Assembly (NCBI RefSeq): GCF_002947535.1
Contig: NZ_PUAP01000031.1
Location: forward strand, 1 to 39,563
DNA: 39,563 nucleotides
Origin: Enterococcus mundtii
GTDB lineage: Bacteria; Bacillota; Bacilli; Lactobacillales; Enterococcaceae
Reading direction: 5' to 3'
Part shown: piece by piece, positions 19,530 through 27,612 of the stretch
Layout of the letters: every line of letters begins with the position of its first letter
Position numbering within the stretch: the stretch's first letter is position 1
Position numbers and translations under genes: made by a program
Notes under the pieces: generated by a model
What the model saw: the letters and a program-made list of their open reading frames with translations, nothing else
Told to the model about the DNA's origin: nothing
Databases searched by the model: none

Positions 19530-19767
19530 ACAAAATGGCTTGTTTTTTAAATGATGAAAACAGTCTAACACTTGTTTCTGAAACTTACAATCATATTTCT
19601 TGTATTTCTCATGAAGGATTTATCTTAAACATAAGACCTCTTAGAATCATTATCAAAACAAAAAAATGAACAAGCGAATCGCTAGCTGGCAAAAAAATCT
19701 CTTCATAACCAAAGAACTTCACTACTTTCTTAAATGCCATTTTTGCCAATCGATCATCTCATCAAAA
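19530..19767. other. Intergenic stretch without a gene
   Basis: AT-rich spacer between the xpt promoter and the terminator of the wall-enzyme group. I see a TGGCAAAAA/TTTTTGCCA inverted repeat with arms about 45 bases apart (near 19686 and 19739), but no gene with a ribosome binding site. Confidence 0.5.
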
Positions 19768-19820
19768 ACAAGCTATCAACCACACAAAAATTGAAGACAT
19801 TTTTGTGGATGATAGCTTGT
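19768..19820 (-). terminator. Terminator of the 19854-22530 gene group
   Basis: Long hairpin with outer arms 19768-19778 and 19810-19820, plus an inner CCACACAAAAAT/ATTTTTGTGG pairing, followed on the minus strand by TTTTT. It lies 34 bases after the TIM-barrel gene. Confidence 0.8.
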
Positions 19821-19853
19821 GTCATACCGCATGAAACACTATATTTTCTAAAT

Positions 19854-20531
19854 TTAATTGGTTTTCTCAATTTTTCGATATTTGTTCATTTTGCGACTGA
19901 ATAACTCTCCGCTACTTGGTGGCGTGTAGGTGATCGCATTGGCGCCAGCTTCAATTGTTTCTTTGATGCTTTCTTCCGTTGGACCTCCAGTCGCAATGAT
20001 CGGTAGTTCTGGATATTTCTCTCTGAAAAAGCGAACAGTGTCTGCTGTGTCTTTTCCCGCACTGATATTGATGATCGTAATGCCGGCTGCCAATTTCTCG
20101 TCGATTTCCGAGTATTTGGACGTTACTGTACTGATTACTGGAATATCAACAACTTGACAGACATCATGGACTGTCTCTACTGGTGTTGGACCATTCAATA
20201 CTACGCCTAATGATCCTTGTGCTTCTGCAAAAAGGCTCATGTATGCCGAACGCATTCCTTGCGTCAAGCCGCCGCCGACACCTGAAAATACAGGGATATC
20301 CGCTGCTTCAATAATGCTTTTCGTAATCGCCGGATGGGGTGTAAAAGGATAAACTGCAATCACCGCATTTGCATTGGTGTTTCTAATGATTGCAATATCC
20401 GTAGTGAAGATAATCGAACGTATCAACTTGCCAAAAATTTTAATACCACTTGCTTCCATAATGACCTCTGGGACTCTCACGATATCCTTACGTAATTCTG
20501 TCATTATTTCTGGAACAAATAAATCTGCCAT
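19854..20531 (-). CDS. TIM-barrel phosphate-binding protein of unknown function
   Basis: A 225-residue protein that looks like a beta/alpha barrel of the NanE/PcrB/ThiE type. The clues are alternating hydrophobic strands (NAVIAVYPFTPHP, IPVFSGVGGG, GVVLNGPTPVE, ITIINISAG) and a C-terminal phosphate-binding loop IIATGGPTEESIKETIEAGANAITY. No specific catalytic set is recognised. Relatives in related bacteria are often called hydrolase, without proof as far as I know. The ribosome binding site GGAAGTGG precedes the ATG. It is the last gene of the group with the GH73 and VanY genes, 24 bp after GH73, which suggests a link to amino-sugar or wall metabolism. That link is inference. Confidence 0.7.
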   Translation of the reverse strand: MADLFVPEIMTELRKDIVRVPEVIMEASGIKIFGKLIRSIIFTTDIAIIRNTNANAVIAVYPFTPHPAITKSIIEAADIPVFSGVGGGLTQGMRSAYMSLFAEAQGSLGVVLNGPTPVETVHDVCQVVDIPVISTVTSKYSEIDEKLAAGITIINISAGKDTADTVRFFREKYPELPIIATGGPTEESIKETIEAGANAITYTPPSSGELFSRKMNKYRKIEKTN

Positions 20532-20555
20532 CCGTCCACTTCCGTTCTTTTCTGA

Positions 20556-21170
20556 TTATTGATCGTATTGATTTAACTGGTAAGTTTCAATCACATGTAT
20601 GATTTTATCAGCATATGTCGGATCTGTCGCATATCCTGCTGCCTGTAACGCATGAGCTGCTTCAATATAATTTGTCGCAGTGATCACATTCGCATACAGT
20701 GCAGGATTCCAATCGACACCATTGACAAATAAAGCCGTGTGGTCATCCATTGACTGTTCCCACGAAGAATAGACTCGAAAGTCTCCTTGGATGGTGATCC
20801 ATTCTTCATTGATATATTCTTTTGTTTCCAGATTGACTTTTTCTTCGTTCCCAAACGCTTTGATCCCAAACAAGTTCTTATACTTACTGGCAAGCGTACT
20901 GTTGCCCCAATCAGATTCAAGAATGGCTTGCCCGATAATGATACTCGGCAAAACGCCATAGCCTTGTTGCAGTTCTTTCGCATGTGGAACTAATGCGTTG
21001 ATAAATTCTTGATGAGACAATGTTTCTTGTTGCTGTGCTTCTGTAGAGTAGGGCGATGACAAACTTCTCAAAGAAAAAACAAAAGCCATCATGATCAACA
21101 TACTCCCTAAAACTACAGCAAACCAGCGATTATTTTTACGCCTTTGTTTTTTCCATTTGTTTTTCGCCAT
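20556..21170 (-). CDS. GH73 endo-beta-N-acetylglucosaminidase
   Basis: Peptidoglycan hydrolase of glycoside hydrolase family 73 (FlgJ/LytG type), 204 residues. A basic N-terminus (KNKWKKQRRKNNR) and a hydrophobic segment (about residues 17-34) act as a signal anchor, so the enzyme faces the outside. The catalytic domain starts at HQEFINALVPHAKEL. The catalytic Glu lies in GQAILESDWGNSTLASKYKNLFGI, and the domain ends with AAHALQAAGYATDPTYADKI. No wall-binding repeats are present, so it is a minimal form. It lies 9 bp after the carboxypeptidase gene, with AGGA before the ATG; the two probably trim peptidoglycan together. Confidence 0.92.
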   Translation of the reverse strand: MAKNKWKKQRRKNNRWFAVVLGSMLIMMAFVFSLRSLSSPYSTEAQQQETLSHQEFINALVPHAKELQQGYGVLPSIIIGQAILESDWGNSTLASKYKNLFGIKAFGNEEKVNLETKEYINEEWITIQGDFRVYSSWEQSMDDHTALFVNGVDWNPALYANVITATNYIEAAHALQAAGYATDPTYADKIIHVIETYQLNQYDQ

Positions 21171-21179
21171 CTTTTATTC

Positions 21180-21980
21180 CTACTTTTCTTTTAGTTGGTC
21201 CAAGTACTCCTCCATCGTTAAATCGTTTGATGTGATATATTCTGCACTTTCTTTGCCTACATAACGCAAATGCCAAGGTTCATAAGTGATTTTCGTAATA
21301 TCTTCTCGACCTTTTGGATAGCGGATGATAAAGCCGTATTTAGAGGCATTGTCCGCCAGCCATTTCGCACCTGGTTCGTCGCCATATTTTTCATCCAATA
21401 CAGTGTTAGGATAATTGTTGTACCATGTTTCATCGACCACGTCCACAGCTAAACCTGTATGATGCTCACTGTACCCTGGTTCTGTCATGGTTTTTTTCGT
21501 AATCGCAGTCGCCTCGTCTTCAGTGACACCCTGACTACTCATCACTTGTTGGACATTTTGAGCGAATACCTCTTGTTGTGTCGCAACCGATCGATACGCA
21601 GATACCATAACTAAAGGAAAGCCCGCAGCTTCAGCTGCTTTAGCCAGCTCTTCATAGTCAGCCTTGATACGTTTGTCGATCAAATAGCCATTATCGAGCG
21701 CAGCCAATTGGTTGGCTTCATCGATTTCTGTCTCGATCTTATGGTCAGGTCCCACCATTACAAGCGACCAATCATCCACCTTAACATCTGGCAAATCACT
21801 CGATGTTGCTTTATTTGTTGTTTTTTCTGTACTTTCTTCTGTCGCACTCGTCGTGTTCGTTTGTTCTGTCTTTGAATTATCAGCTTGGGCTTTCGTATCC
21901 GTCCGATTCTCACTAACAACTAGATAACCCATCGCAACAATCATGATCACGACTGAGATAACGCCTAAAATTTTATTCAC
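21180..21980 (-). CDS. D-alanyl-D-alanine carboxypeptidase, VanY/DacB LAS family
   Basis: Zn-dependent D,D-carboxypeptidase that removes the terminal D-Ala of peptidoglycan stems. It is 266 residues from GTG 21980. An N-terminal membrane anchor (KILGVISVVIMIVAMGYLVV) is followed by a Thr/Ser/Glu-rich linker (about 35-60). The LAS motif EHHTGLAVDVVD holds the Zn-binding His and Asp, and YEPWHLRYVG holds the catalytic Glu and third Zn-binding His. I chose GTG because AAAGGA lies 8 bases upstream; an ATG at 22022 would overlap the upstream gene by 29 bp. VanY of vancomycin clusters is a relative, but no vanA/vanB genes are near, so this is a housekeeping enzyme. Confidence 0.9.
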   Translation of the reverse strand: MNKILGVISVVIMIVAMGYLVVSENRTDTKAQADNSKTEQTNTTSATEESTEKTTNKATSSDLPDVKVDDWSLVMVGPDHKIETEIDEANQLAALDNGYLIDKRIKADYEELAKAAEAAGFPLVMVSAYRSVATQQEVFAQNVQQVMSSQGVTEDEATAITKKTMTEPGYSEHHTGLAVDVVDETWYNNYPNTVLDEKYGDEPGAKWLADNASKYGFIIRYPKGREDITKITYEPWHLRYVGKESAEYITSNDLTMEEYLDQLKEK

Positions 21981-21993
21981 GCAAAAAATCCTT

Positions 21994-22530
21994 TCATTCC
22001 CTTTCTGGCTCCACTTTCTCACTCACGTAAGTTTCTTCCAGATTTTCATTTACCCAATCTAACAACTCGATTTTCTCCCCTTCGATTTGCTTTTGAACTT
22101 CTGCTGGTAATCGAAAGTTCAAAATGTCATCATAGCCCCACTCATCATATTGAATACTGACTTTCAAGTCAAGATATCCATTGACAATTTGATCATTTTT
22201 TAAAGGGATCAACTCTACATTCGCACTACCGCTACTTACCCATTTCTGAGCAATACGTGTTTTGATTTGCTTATATTCGGCTACTGCAACATTTCTTTTT
22301 TCAGGGAAAATAATCGTTTGACGTAGTATTTTTTGCGTCAACATCCATTCATAATCAGTAAAAAGATTTTTCACTTTTTGCATGGCCTCTGATGGTAGAT
22401 TTTGTTCACCACGCTTCCAAGCTTGCCAGGTTGTTTCATCCACCAATAGATAAGTATCTAAGAAATTTTCTTCTGTTTCAAATTGTTCGAGTAAAACACT
22501 CATAATAAGATCAACGTATACTTGATGCAT
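21994..22530 (-). CDS. Unknown 178-residue protein, possibly HTH-containing
   Basis: I do not recognise the family. The first 60 residues are helical and contain DETTWQAWKRGEQNLPSEAM, which resembles the recognition-helix region of Cro/CI-type HTH proteins. The C-terminal part (about 105-160) has alternating strands (NVELIPLKND, GYLDLKVSIQYDEWGYDDI). No membrane segment or signal is present. A very strong GGAGGAGGAG site lies 6 bases before the ATG. It is first in a group with the VanY, GH73 and TIM-barrel genes, so it may regulate or accompany wall turnover. Confidence 0.75.
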   Translation of the reverse strand: MHQVYVDLIMSVLLEQFETEENFLDTYLLVDETTWQAWKRGEQNLPSEAMQKVKNLFTDYEWMLTQKILRQTIIFPEKRNVAVAEYKQIKTRIAQKWVSSGSANVELIPLKNDQIVNGYLDLKVSIQYDEWGYDDILNFRLPAEVQKQIEGEKIELLDWVNENLEETYVSEKVEPERE

Positions 22531-22649
22531 CGCAATCTCCTCCTCCTAATTATTTTACTTAAATTAAATGAAAAAATCATCTATTAGAACATTTCTTTCA
22601 CCTTTTTTTAGAAAGCAGTTCTTCAAACGAATCGAATATCTTTTTTTTG

Positions 22650-22658
22650 ATATAATAG
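22650..22658 (+). promoter_or_regulatory. Promoter of the Gfo/Idh oxidoreductase
   Basis: TGATATAAT is a TGN extended -10 with a perfect TATAAT (22653-22658). No convincing -35 is seen. The leader is about 60 bases. Confidence 0.6.
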
Positions 22659-22726
22659 TAGCGAAACTAAGAGTATTCTACTAAATACCCTCATACTAAA
22701 TATACCACGTCAAGGAGAGATGAAAA

Positions 22727-23686
22727 ATGAAAAAATACCAATGGGGCATTGTCGGTCTAGGATCGATTGCTACCGAATTTGCAGAAAACTTCGACCAATC
22801 ATCAAGTGAATTGGTTGCTGTCGCATCACGAACTTTGGAAAAAGCGCAGGATTTTGCTACACGCCACACAATCAAAAAAGCTTATGGCGATTATCAAGAA
22901 ATGTTACAAGATGCTGAAGTCGATATCGTCTATATCGCCGTTCCGAATCGTCAACATATCGACTACATCCTTCCTGCCTTAGAAGCCGGAAAACATGTGC
23001 TATGCGAAAAAGCCATTACGATGAATAAAGCAGAACTTCAAAAAGCCATCCAGTTAGCAGAACAAAAAAATCTGATTTTGGCAGAAGCGATGACGATTTT
23101 CAACATGCCTCTCTATCATCAGCTTCGTTCAATGATCGATTCGGGCAAGTTAGGTGCATTAAAAATGATCCAAGCACCTTTTGGCAGTTACAAAGAACCT
23201 GATCCAACCAACCGCTTCTTCAATCCTGATTTAGCAGGTGGTGCATTACTAGACATCGGAACTTATGCTGTTTCATTTGCTCGATTCTTTTTGAGCTCAC
23301 AGCCGGAAGTCATCGCCTCTCGTATGATTCCATTCAAAACAGGTGTTGATGAACAATCCGTAACGATCTTGCAAAATAAAGAAAATGAATTAGCTACGAT
23401 CAACCTGACCTTCCAAGCAAAAATGCCAAAAGTCGGAATCGTTGCTTTTGAAAATGGGTATATCTCGATTAATGATTATCCAAGAGCTGACCAAGCCGAG
23501 ATCATTTATACAGATGGCACGAAGGAATTGATCGAAAGTGGCCACCGTGCGCAAGCAATGAATTATGAAATCGAAAACATGGTAAAAATGATCGAAGGAG
23601 AACTTCCAAACCGTTCCCTCTATTTGACTACAGAAGTGATTGCACTTTTAGATGATATGCAAGAGCATTGGAAGAACAACGAATAA
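22727..23686 (+). CDS. Gfo/Idh/MocA family oxidoreductase
   Basis: NAD(P)-dependent dehydrogenase of the Gfo/Idh/MocA family, 319 residues, cytosolic. The Rossmann domain begins WGIVGLGSIATEFAENF, with VAVASRTLEKAQDFA next. The nicotinamide-binding segment is KHVLCEKAITMN; the usual CEKP proline is Ala here. The C-terminal domain holds GGALLDIGTYAVSFARFF, with the conserved GxxxDxG-type catalytic region. Substrate is unknown, probably a sugar, polyol or dihydrodiol. AAGGAG lies 9 bases before the ATG. It stands alone between terminators. Confidence 0.92.
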   Translation: MKKYQWGIVGLGSIATEFAENFDQSSSELVAVASRTLEKAQDFATRHTIKKAYGDYQEMLQDAEVDIVYIAVPNRQHIDYILPALEAGKHVLCEKAITMNKAELQKAIQLAEQKNLILAEAMTIFNMPLYHQLRSMIDSGKLGALKMIQAPFGSYKEPDPTNRFFNPDLAGGALLDIGTYAVSFARFFLSSQPEVIASRMIPFKTGVDEQSVTILQNKENELATINLTFQAKMPKVGIVAFENGYISINDYPRADQAEIIYTDGTKELIESGHRAQAMNYEIENMVKMIEGELPNRSLYLTTEVIALLDDMQEHWKNNE

Positions 23687-23696
23687 ATAGCAGATA

Positions 23697-23743
23697 AAAT
23701 AAGACGAAGCAAAAGATGTCCTCATCGTAGCTTCGTCTTATTT
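23697..23743. terminator. Bidirectional terminator
   Basis: A perfect 14-bp inverted repeat (23697-23710 and 23730-23743) lies between the convergent oxidoreductase and ArAE-type genes. Confidence 0.85.
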
Positions 23744-23745
23744 AT

Positions 23746-24711
23746 TCACCTTTCAGCATCCACTATCATCTGCTGAGAAAATTCTACTTTTATTTCAATA
23801 AAGCTTTTGAATGACTGTAAAAACTGAAATAATTCCGCACGATCTTCAAATTCACTTCGGGTAGTCGGTAATGGCATTTGACGGTACATGCCGTAGACCT
23901 CTTCGATCCGTGTCAATATTTCTTTACCATCATTTGATTCAGAAAACGTCTCCGCTGTATAGATCAACAAGCCATAAATATGGTCGCTATAAGGCACTGG
24001 GTCCTTGATATAAGCTAAGTTCTCTTGCATATCTTGGATCACATTGATCTGAGCCCGTCGCATGGAAAAATAGGTTTCATAATATTGATTTTGTCTCAGC
24101 AAGTTATTCTCTTGGTGATTCCGTGCATATGCTTGGCTTTCTCGAATATAAACTTGTAATTCTTTGCATAACCCTTGATTTTCGTAGGCTTCGCCAGAAA
24201 GCAGAAAGTCTGCCATATTCTTCAAAAGAAGACGAAACCGCTCTTCGATGATCAGTTGATTTTCCTTTAATCGCTTTTTACTATCTGGCATGTAGACATT
24301 TGACAATAAAGCAAAACCTACACCAATGATCATCAAGGCTGCTTCGTTTGTGATCAATTGCCAACTCATGGTTTGCTCACTTAGATAATGGGTGATCAAG
24401 ACTGAGTTTACAACGATTCCTTCCGTTAATTTGAACCGCACGGCGATTGGAATAAAAAATAATAGAAAGACACTGAAACTGATGATTCGATAGCCAAAAA
24501 GAGTAAAACACAAAAAGGCAATCAGTGTGGCAACAATAAATGCAGCGATTCGATAGATCCCAGTCATCAATGTGGAGCGACGAGTATTCCCTACACTCAA
24601 CAATGCTATAATACCGGCAGACGGCCAGAACAACAAAGAAAAGTAGTTGGCAACCAACATGGAAGCAAATACACTGATGACCGTTTTTACCGTTCTCATT
24701 CCAATACGCAT
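23746..24711 (-). CDS. Aromatic acid exporter-like membrane protein (ArAE_1/DUF939)
   Basis: A 321-residue membrane protein of the FUSC/ArAE group. The N-terminal half (about 1-155) has 5-6 hydrophobic segments starting RIGMRTVKTVISVFASML, with the SAGIIALLSVGNTRRST loop typical of DUF939. The C-terminal half is a soluble helical domain with long charged helices. A transport role for aromatic or similar organic acids is known for distant relatives and inferred here. It is divergent from a related shorter gene at 24821. AAAGGAG lies before the ATG. A probable promoter has TATAAT at the complement of 24736-24741. Confidence 0.85.
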   Translation of the reverse strand: MRIGMRTVKTVISVFASMLVANYFSLLFWPSAGIIALLSVGNTRRSTLMTGIYRIAAFIVATLIAFLCFTLFGYRIISFSVFLLFFIPIAVRFKLTEGIVVNSVLITHYLSEQTMSWQLITNEAALMIIGVGFALLSNVYMPDSKKRLKENQLIIEERFRLLLKNMADFLLSGEAYENQGLCKELQVYIRESQAYARNHQENNLLRQNQYYETYFSMRRAQINVIQDMQENLAYIKDPVPYSDHIYGLLIYTAETFSESNDGKEILTRIEEVYGMYRQMPLPTTRSEFEDRAELFQFLQSFKSFIEIKVEFSQQMIVDAER

Positions 24712-24735
24712 GATCGGCTCCTTTCTTTTTATTGA

Positions 24736-24764
24736 ATTATACTAAATTCATCCATGAAAAACTA
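24736..24764 (-). promoter_or_regulatory. Probable promoter of the 24711 ArAE-type gene
   Basis: On the minus strand: TATAAT (complement of 24736-24741), with TAGTTT 17 bp upstream as a weak -35. The divergent region also holds an ACTAAA/TTTAGT inverted repeat. Confidence 0.45.
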
Positions 24765-24820
24765 GCAATCCAAGGTAAGTTTAGTTATGATATTGTAAAG
24801 AACGTAAAGGAGAGTATACT

Positions 24821-25417
24821 ATGCAATTTGGACGCTTTCGACTTGGTATGCGTACAATGAAGAGTGCTTTAGCCGTTTTCTTATGTATTTTGATCTTTCA
24901 TCTCTTTGATCGTGGCATTCCAATGATTGCTGCCCTATCTGCTGTTTTTTCCTTGCGCCAAGATTTGACTACGACCTTTTCTTTTGGTCGTTCCCGTATT
25001 ATTGGCAATCTACTTGGTGGCGGATTAGGAATTTTTTATTTTTTTGTTAAAAGTTATTTTCACAATGATTTTTTAGTTGAATTGATCGTTTTACCTCTTT
25101 TAGTAATCATTGTGATCGTCTTATCTGACGGTATCAATAATAATTCTGGGATCATTGCTGCTATCGCAACATTATTACTGATCTCTTTAAGCATCCCCCA
25201 AGGTGAATCAGCGTTCTATGCGATTGAGCGGGTTTTCGATACATTTATCGGGACATTTATTGCTATCGGTATCAATTTTTGTTTGCGTCCACCAGAAGTT
25301 GAAAAAAAAGAAGAGATTGTCGAAGACTTGGAAGAATTAAGAAAAAAAGAACAGGCTTTACTTGAAAATCTTGAAGAAGTAAAAGCACAGATCCGTGAGC
25401 AAAATGAAAAGAAATAG
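24821..25417 (+). CDS. Short ArAE/FUSC-family membrane protein
   Basis: A 198-residue membrane protein similar in layout to the N-terminal half of the divergent neighbour. It starts RFRLGMRTMKSALAVFLCIL, and the second segment PMIAALSAVFSLRQD matches that family's loop. It has about 5-6 hydrophobic segments up to residue 155, then a charged coiled-coil tail (KKEEIVEDLEELRKKEQALL) of some 45 residues instead of a large soluble domain. It could form a mixed complex with the neighbour. Function is inferred from family only. AAAGGAG precedes the ATG, and a hairpin terminator follows. Confidence 0.85.
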   Translation: MQFGRFRLGMRTMKSALAVFLCILIFHLFDRGIPMIAALSAVFSLRQDLTTTFSFGRSRIIGNLLGGGLGIFYFFVKSYFHNDFLVELIVLPLLVIIVIVLSDGINNNSGIIAAIATLLLISLSIPQGESAFYAIERVFDTFIGTFIAIGINFCLRPPEVEKKEEIVEDLEELRKKEQALLENLEEVKAQIREQNEKK

Positions 25418-25427
25418 CGAACCAACA

Positions 25428-25460
25428 AAAGACTCAAAGGACATGATCCTTTGAGTCTTT
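25428..25460. terminator. Bidirectional terminator
   Basis: A perfect 14-bp inverted repeat (25428-25441 and 25447-25460) with a 5-base loop lies between the convergent ArAE-like and flotillin genes. Confidence 0.9.
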
Positions 25461-25466
25461 CTTAAG

Positions 25467-26948
25467 TTATTCTTTCGGTTCATTTGATCCTTCATAGACA
25501 TTCAATTGTCTAGAATTTCCACGAGTGGAAAGGTTCTCGATAATATCTTTGATGTCCAATCCAGTTGTTTCTTTCAATGTTTCTTGTGTCGTAGACAACA
25601 AGTTTGTCGCATAGCTTGTCACTCGATTGGCGCCACCTGCTTCACCTGAGGAATTACCTGTGTCAACAACAGAGATTTTTTCGATATTTCCTAGAGGTTG
25701 TGCCGCTTCACGCATCAATTGAGGCAACATTTCGATCACCATGCTAAGCACAGCCGCTTCTCCGTATTCTTTGAACGCATCTGCGATTTTTTGCTTCGCT
25801 TCCGCTTCCGCTTTCCCTTTTGCTAACGTTGCTTCTGCCTCGGCTTGTCCAGCTAAACGAGTTTGATTGGCTTGTGCTTGGGCTAATGCTTCGATTCTAA
25901 ATTGTTCTGCTTCTGCCTCTGTCACTTCTTTGACTTTTTGCGCTTGGGCTTCTTGTTCTTTGGCGTAACGATCCGCATCGGCTTTTTTCTTCACTTCAGA
26001 ATCATATTGTTTTTCTCGACGAATGATTTCTTTTTCTTCTAATTCGATTTGTTTTTGACGTTCAACGACTTTTACTTGCATCTCTTGTTCGATTACTTGT
26101 TGTTGTTCTCTGGCACTCTCTAAATTATACGCTTGGTCGGCTTTTGCTCGTGCCACATCTTGTTCCTGCTTGTAGGCAGCTAGTTTCAATTCTTTTTCTT
26201 TTAAAGATTCGGCGATCTCTGTTTGACGTTGTAATTCAGCAGCCTGAGATTCTTTCTCAGCTTGCGCTTTTTTGATACGCGTTTCTTTTAAGGCTTCTGC
26301 CTCTGCAATATCAGCATCACGTTTGACTTGAGCGATCCGTGGTTTCCCTAAAGAATCCAAATAACCATTCTTATCACGGACTTCTTTGATCGTGAACGAA
26401 ACAATGATCAAGCCCATTTTCGCTAGATCCACCGAAGCAACTTCTTGCACGCTTTGGCTGAATTTGTCCCGATTTTGGTAGATTTCTTCCACCGTCATCG
26501 AACCTAGGATCGACCGCAAGTGACCTTCTAATACTTCACGCGCTTCATTTTCAAGTTCTTCTCGCGTTTTCCCTAGAAATTGTTCCGCTGCTGTCGCAAT
26601 TTCTTCTACAGAAGAACCGATCTTGATGATCGAAGTTCCATCACACATCACAGGAACACCCTGCTCCGTATAAACTTCTGGGGTAGATACGTCTAATTTA
26701 CTTGATAATAAACTGATGCGATTCGAACGTTGGAAAACTGGTAGTACGAATGCACCTCCACCGCGGACGATTTTGATTTTATTATTACTCTCATCGGCAT
26801 GGACATTTTTACTTCCTAAATAACTACCACTGATGATCAATGCTTCGTCCGGCTTTGCCGTTTGGTACTTAGCGACAAAGACGATCAATAACATTAAAAC
26901 GATCAATACTGCTAAAACAATAGCAACAAACACTCCAGATATTTCCAT
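25467..26948 (-). CDS. floT: Flotillin (FloT/YuaG-like)
   Basis: Membrane scaffold protein of functional membrane microdomains, 493 residues. An N-terminal hydrophobic anchor (about 5-27) is followed by an SPFH/band-7 domain (about 30-200) with GTSIIKIGSSVEEIATAAEQFLG. A long Ala/Glu/Lys/Gln coiled-coil region (about 200-390) holds repeated EAEA motifs. The C-terminal tail is typical of flotillins. I chose ATG 26948 because AAAGGAG lies 8 bases upstream; GTG 26957 is too close to that site. The partner NfeD-like gene lies 13 bp upstream, as yuaF-yuaG in Bacillus. Confidence 0.93.
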   Translation of the reverse strand: MEISGVFVAIVLAVLIVLMLLIVFVAKYQTAKPDEALIISGSYLGSKNVHADESNNKIKIVRGGGAFVLPVFQRSNRISLLSSKLDVSTPEVYTEQGVPVMCDGTSIIKIGSSVEEIATAAEQFLGKTREELENEAREVLEGHLRSILGSMTVEEIYQNRDKFSQSVQEVASVDLAKMGLIIVSFTIKEVRDKNGYLDSLGKPRIAQVKRDADIAEAEALKETRIKKAQAEKESQAAELQRQTEIAESLKEKELKLAAYKQEQDVARAKADQAYNLESAREQQQVIEQEMQVKVVERQKQIELEEKEIIRREKQYDSEVKKKADADRYAKEQEAQAQKVKEVTEAEAEQFRIEALAQAQANQTRLAGQAEAEATLAKGKAEAEAKQKIADAFKEYGEAAVLSMVIEMLPQLMREAAQPLGNIEKISVVDTGNSSGEAGGANRVTSYATNLLSTTQETLKETTGLDIKDIIENLSTRGNSRQLNVYEGSNEPKE

Positions 26949-26961
26949 TTCTTCCACTCCT

Positions 26962-27486
26962 TTACATTTTCAACATACTTTCGTACGGTGTAACATAACA
27001 AACACGGTCTCTTACTTCAATGATCAACACCTTTTCGCCACGTCCGATCATCGACTCTTGAGGTGTATAAAAACAAGCCGGGCGACTGATTGAACCAGTA
27101 ACACTTTTTAATTGGATCTCTCCCATTCCTTGGATCGGTATCGGCGTCACCACTGTCGCGATTTGACCTTCTAATGATTTTTCAGAAGTTGATAGCGTCG
27201 ATTCTGCATGCTTCATCGGCATCAAGATATAAAAATTCAACAAAAAAACTAAAACGGTTGCAATAATCGCGCTGATTACGAAAACCACTAACGAGGACTG
27301 GTCGGTCAAGGATTCACCTAAATATCCTAATAAACTGGTAAAAGTCAACCAGGGAACGATCAGCATCGGGTCGATAGGTCCGTCGAAATCAAAGACATCT
27401 CCAAAAATAACAAGTAACACTGCAATCCCAGCACATATGAGTAAAACGTACCAGTAAATCGTGATGATTGCGATTCCTCCTATCAT
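26962..27486 (-). CDS. NfeD-like membrane protein (YuaF-type)
   Basis: A 174-residue protein with three hydrophobic segments in the first 95 residues (IYWYVLLICAGIAVLLVIFG; the LTFTSLLGYLG region; VVFVISAIIATVLVFLLNF). A C-terminal NfeD-type OB-fold domain follows (GQIATVVTPIPIQGMGEIQL, then GEKVLIIEVRDRVCYVTPYE). NfeD partners of flotillins are a known pairing. I chose ATG 27486 because AAAGGAGG lies 8 bases upstream. It is cotranscribed with the flotillin gene. Confidence 0.9.
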   Translation of the reverse strand: MIGGIAIITIYWYVLLICAGIAVLLVIFGDVFDFDGPIDPMLIVPWLTFTSLLGYLGESLTDQSSLVVFVISAIIATVLVFLLNFYILMPMKHAESTLSTSEKSLEGQIATVVTPIPIQGMGEIQLKSVTGSISRPACFYTPQESMIGRGEKVLIIEVRDRVCYVTPYESMLKM

Positions 27487-27612
27487 CTCATTCGCCTCCT
27501 TTGTGTACATGAATATCATATCATACTAACCTATATAATTAACCTACTTTGGATAAAGTTTTCACTTTTAGTCCACTTGATTTTGGATTATACTAACAAA
27601 GGAGGTGGAAGA

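Noticed and set aside
19475-19669. 64-codon plus-strand frame upstream of xpt
   Set aside because: It overlaps the riboswitch and xpt promoter, lacks a ribosome binding site and has biased composition from AT-rich DNA.
21180-21980. Vancomycin resistance vanY
   Set aside because: No vanHAX or vanRS genes are near and the layout is that of a housekeeping wall carboxypeptidase.
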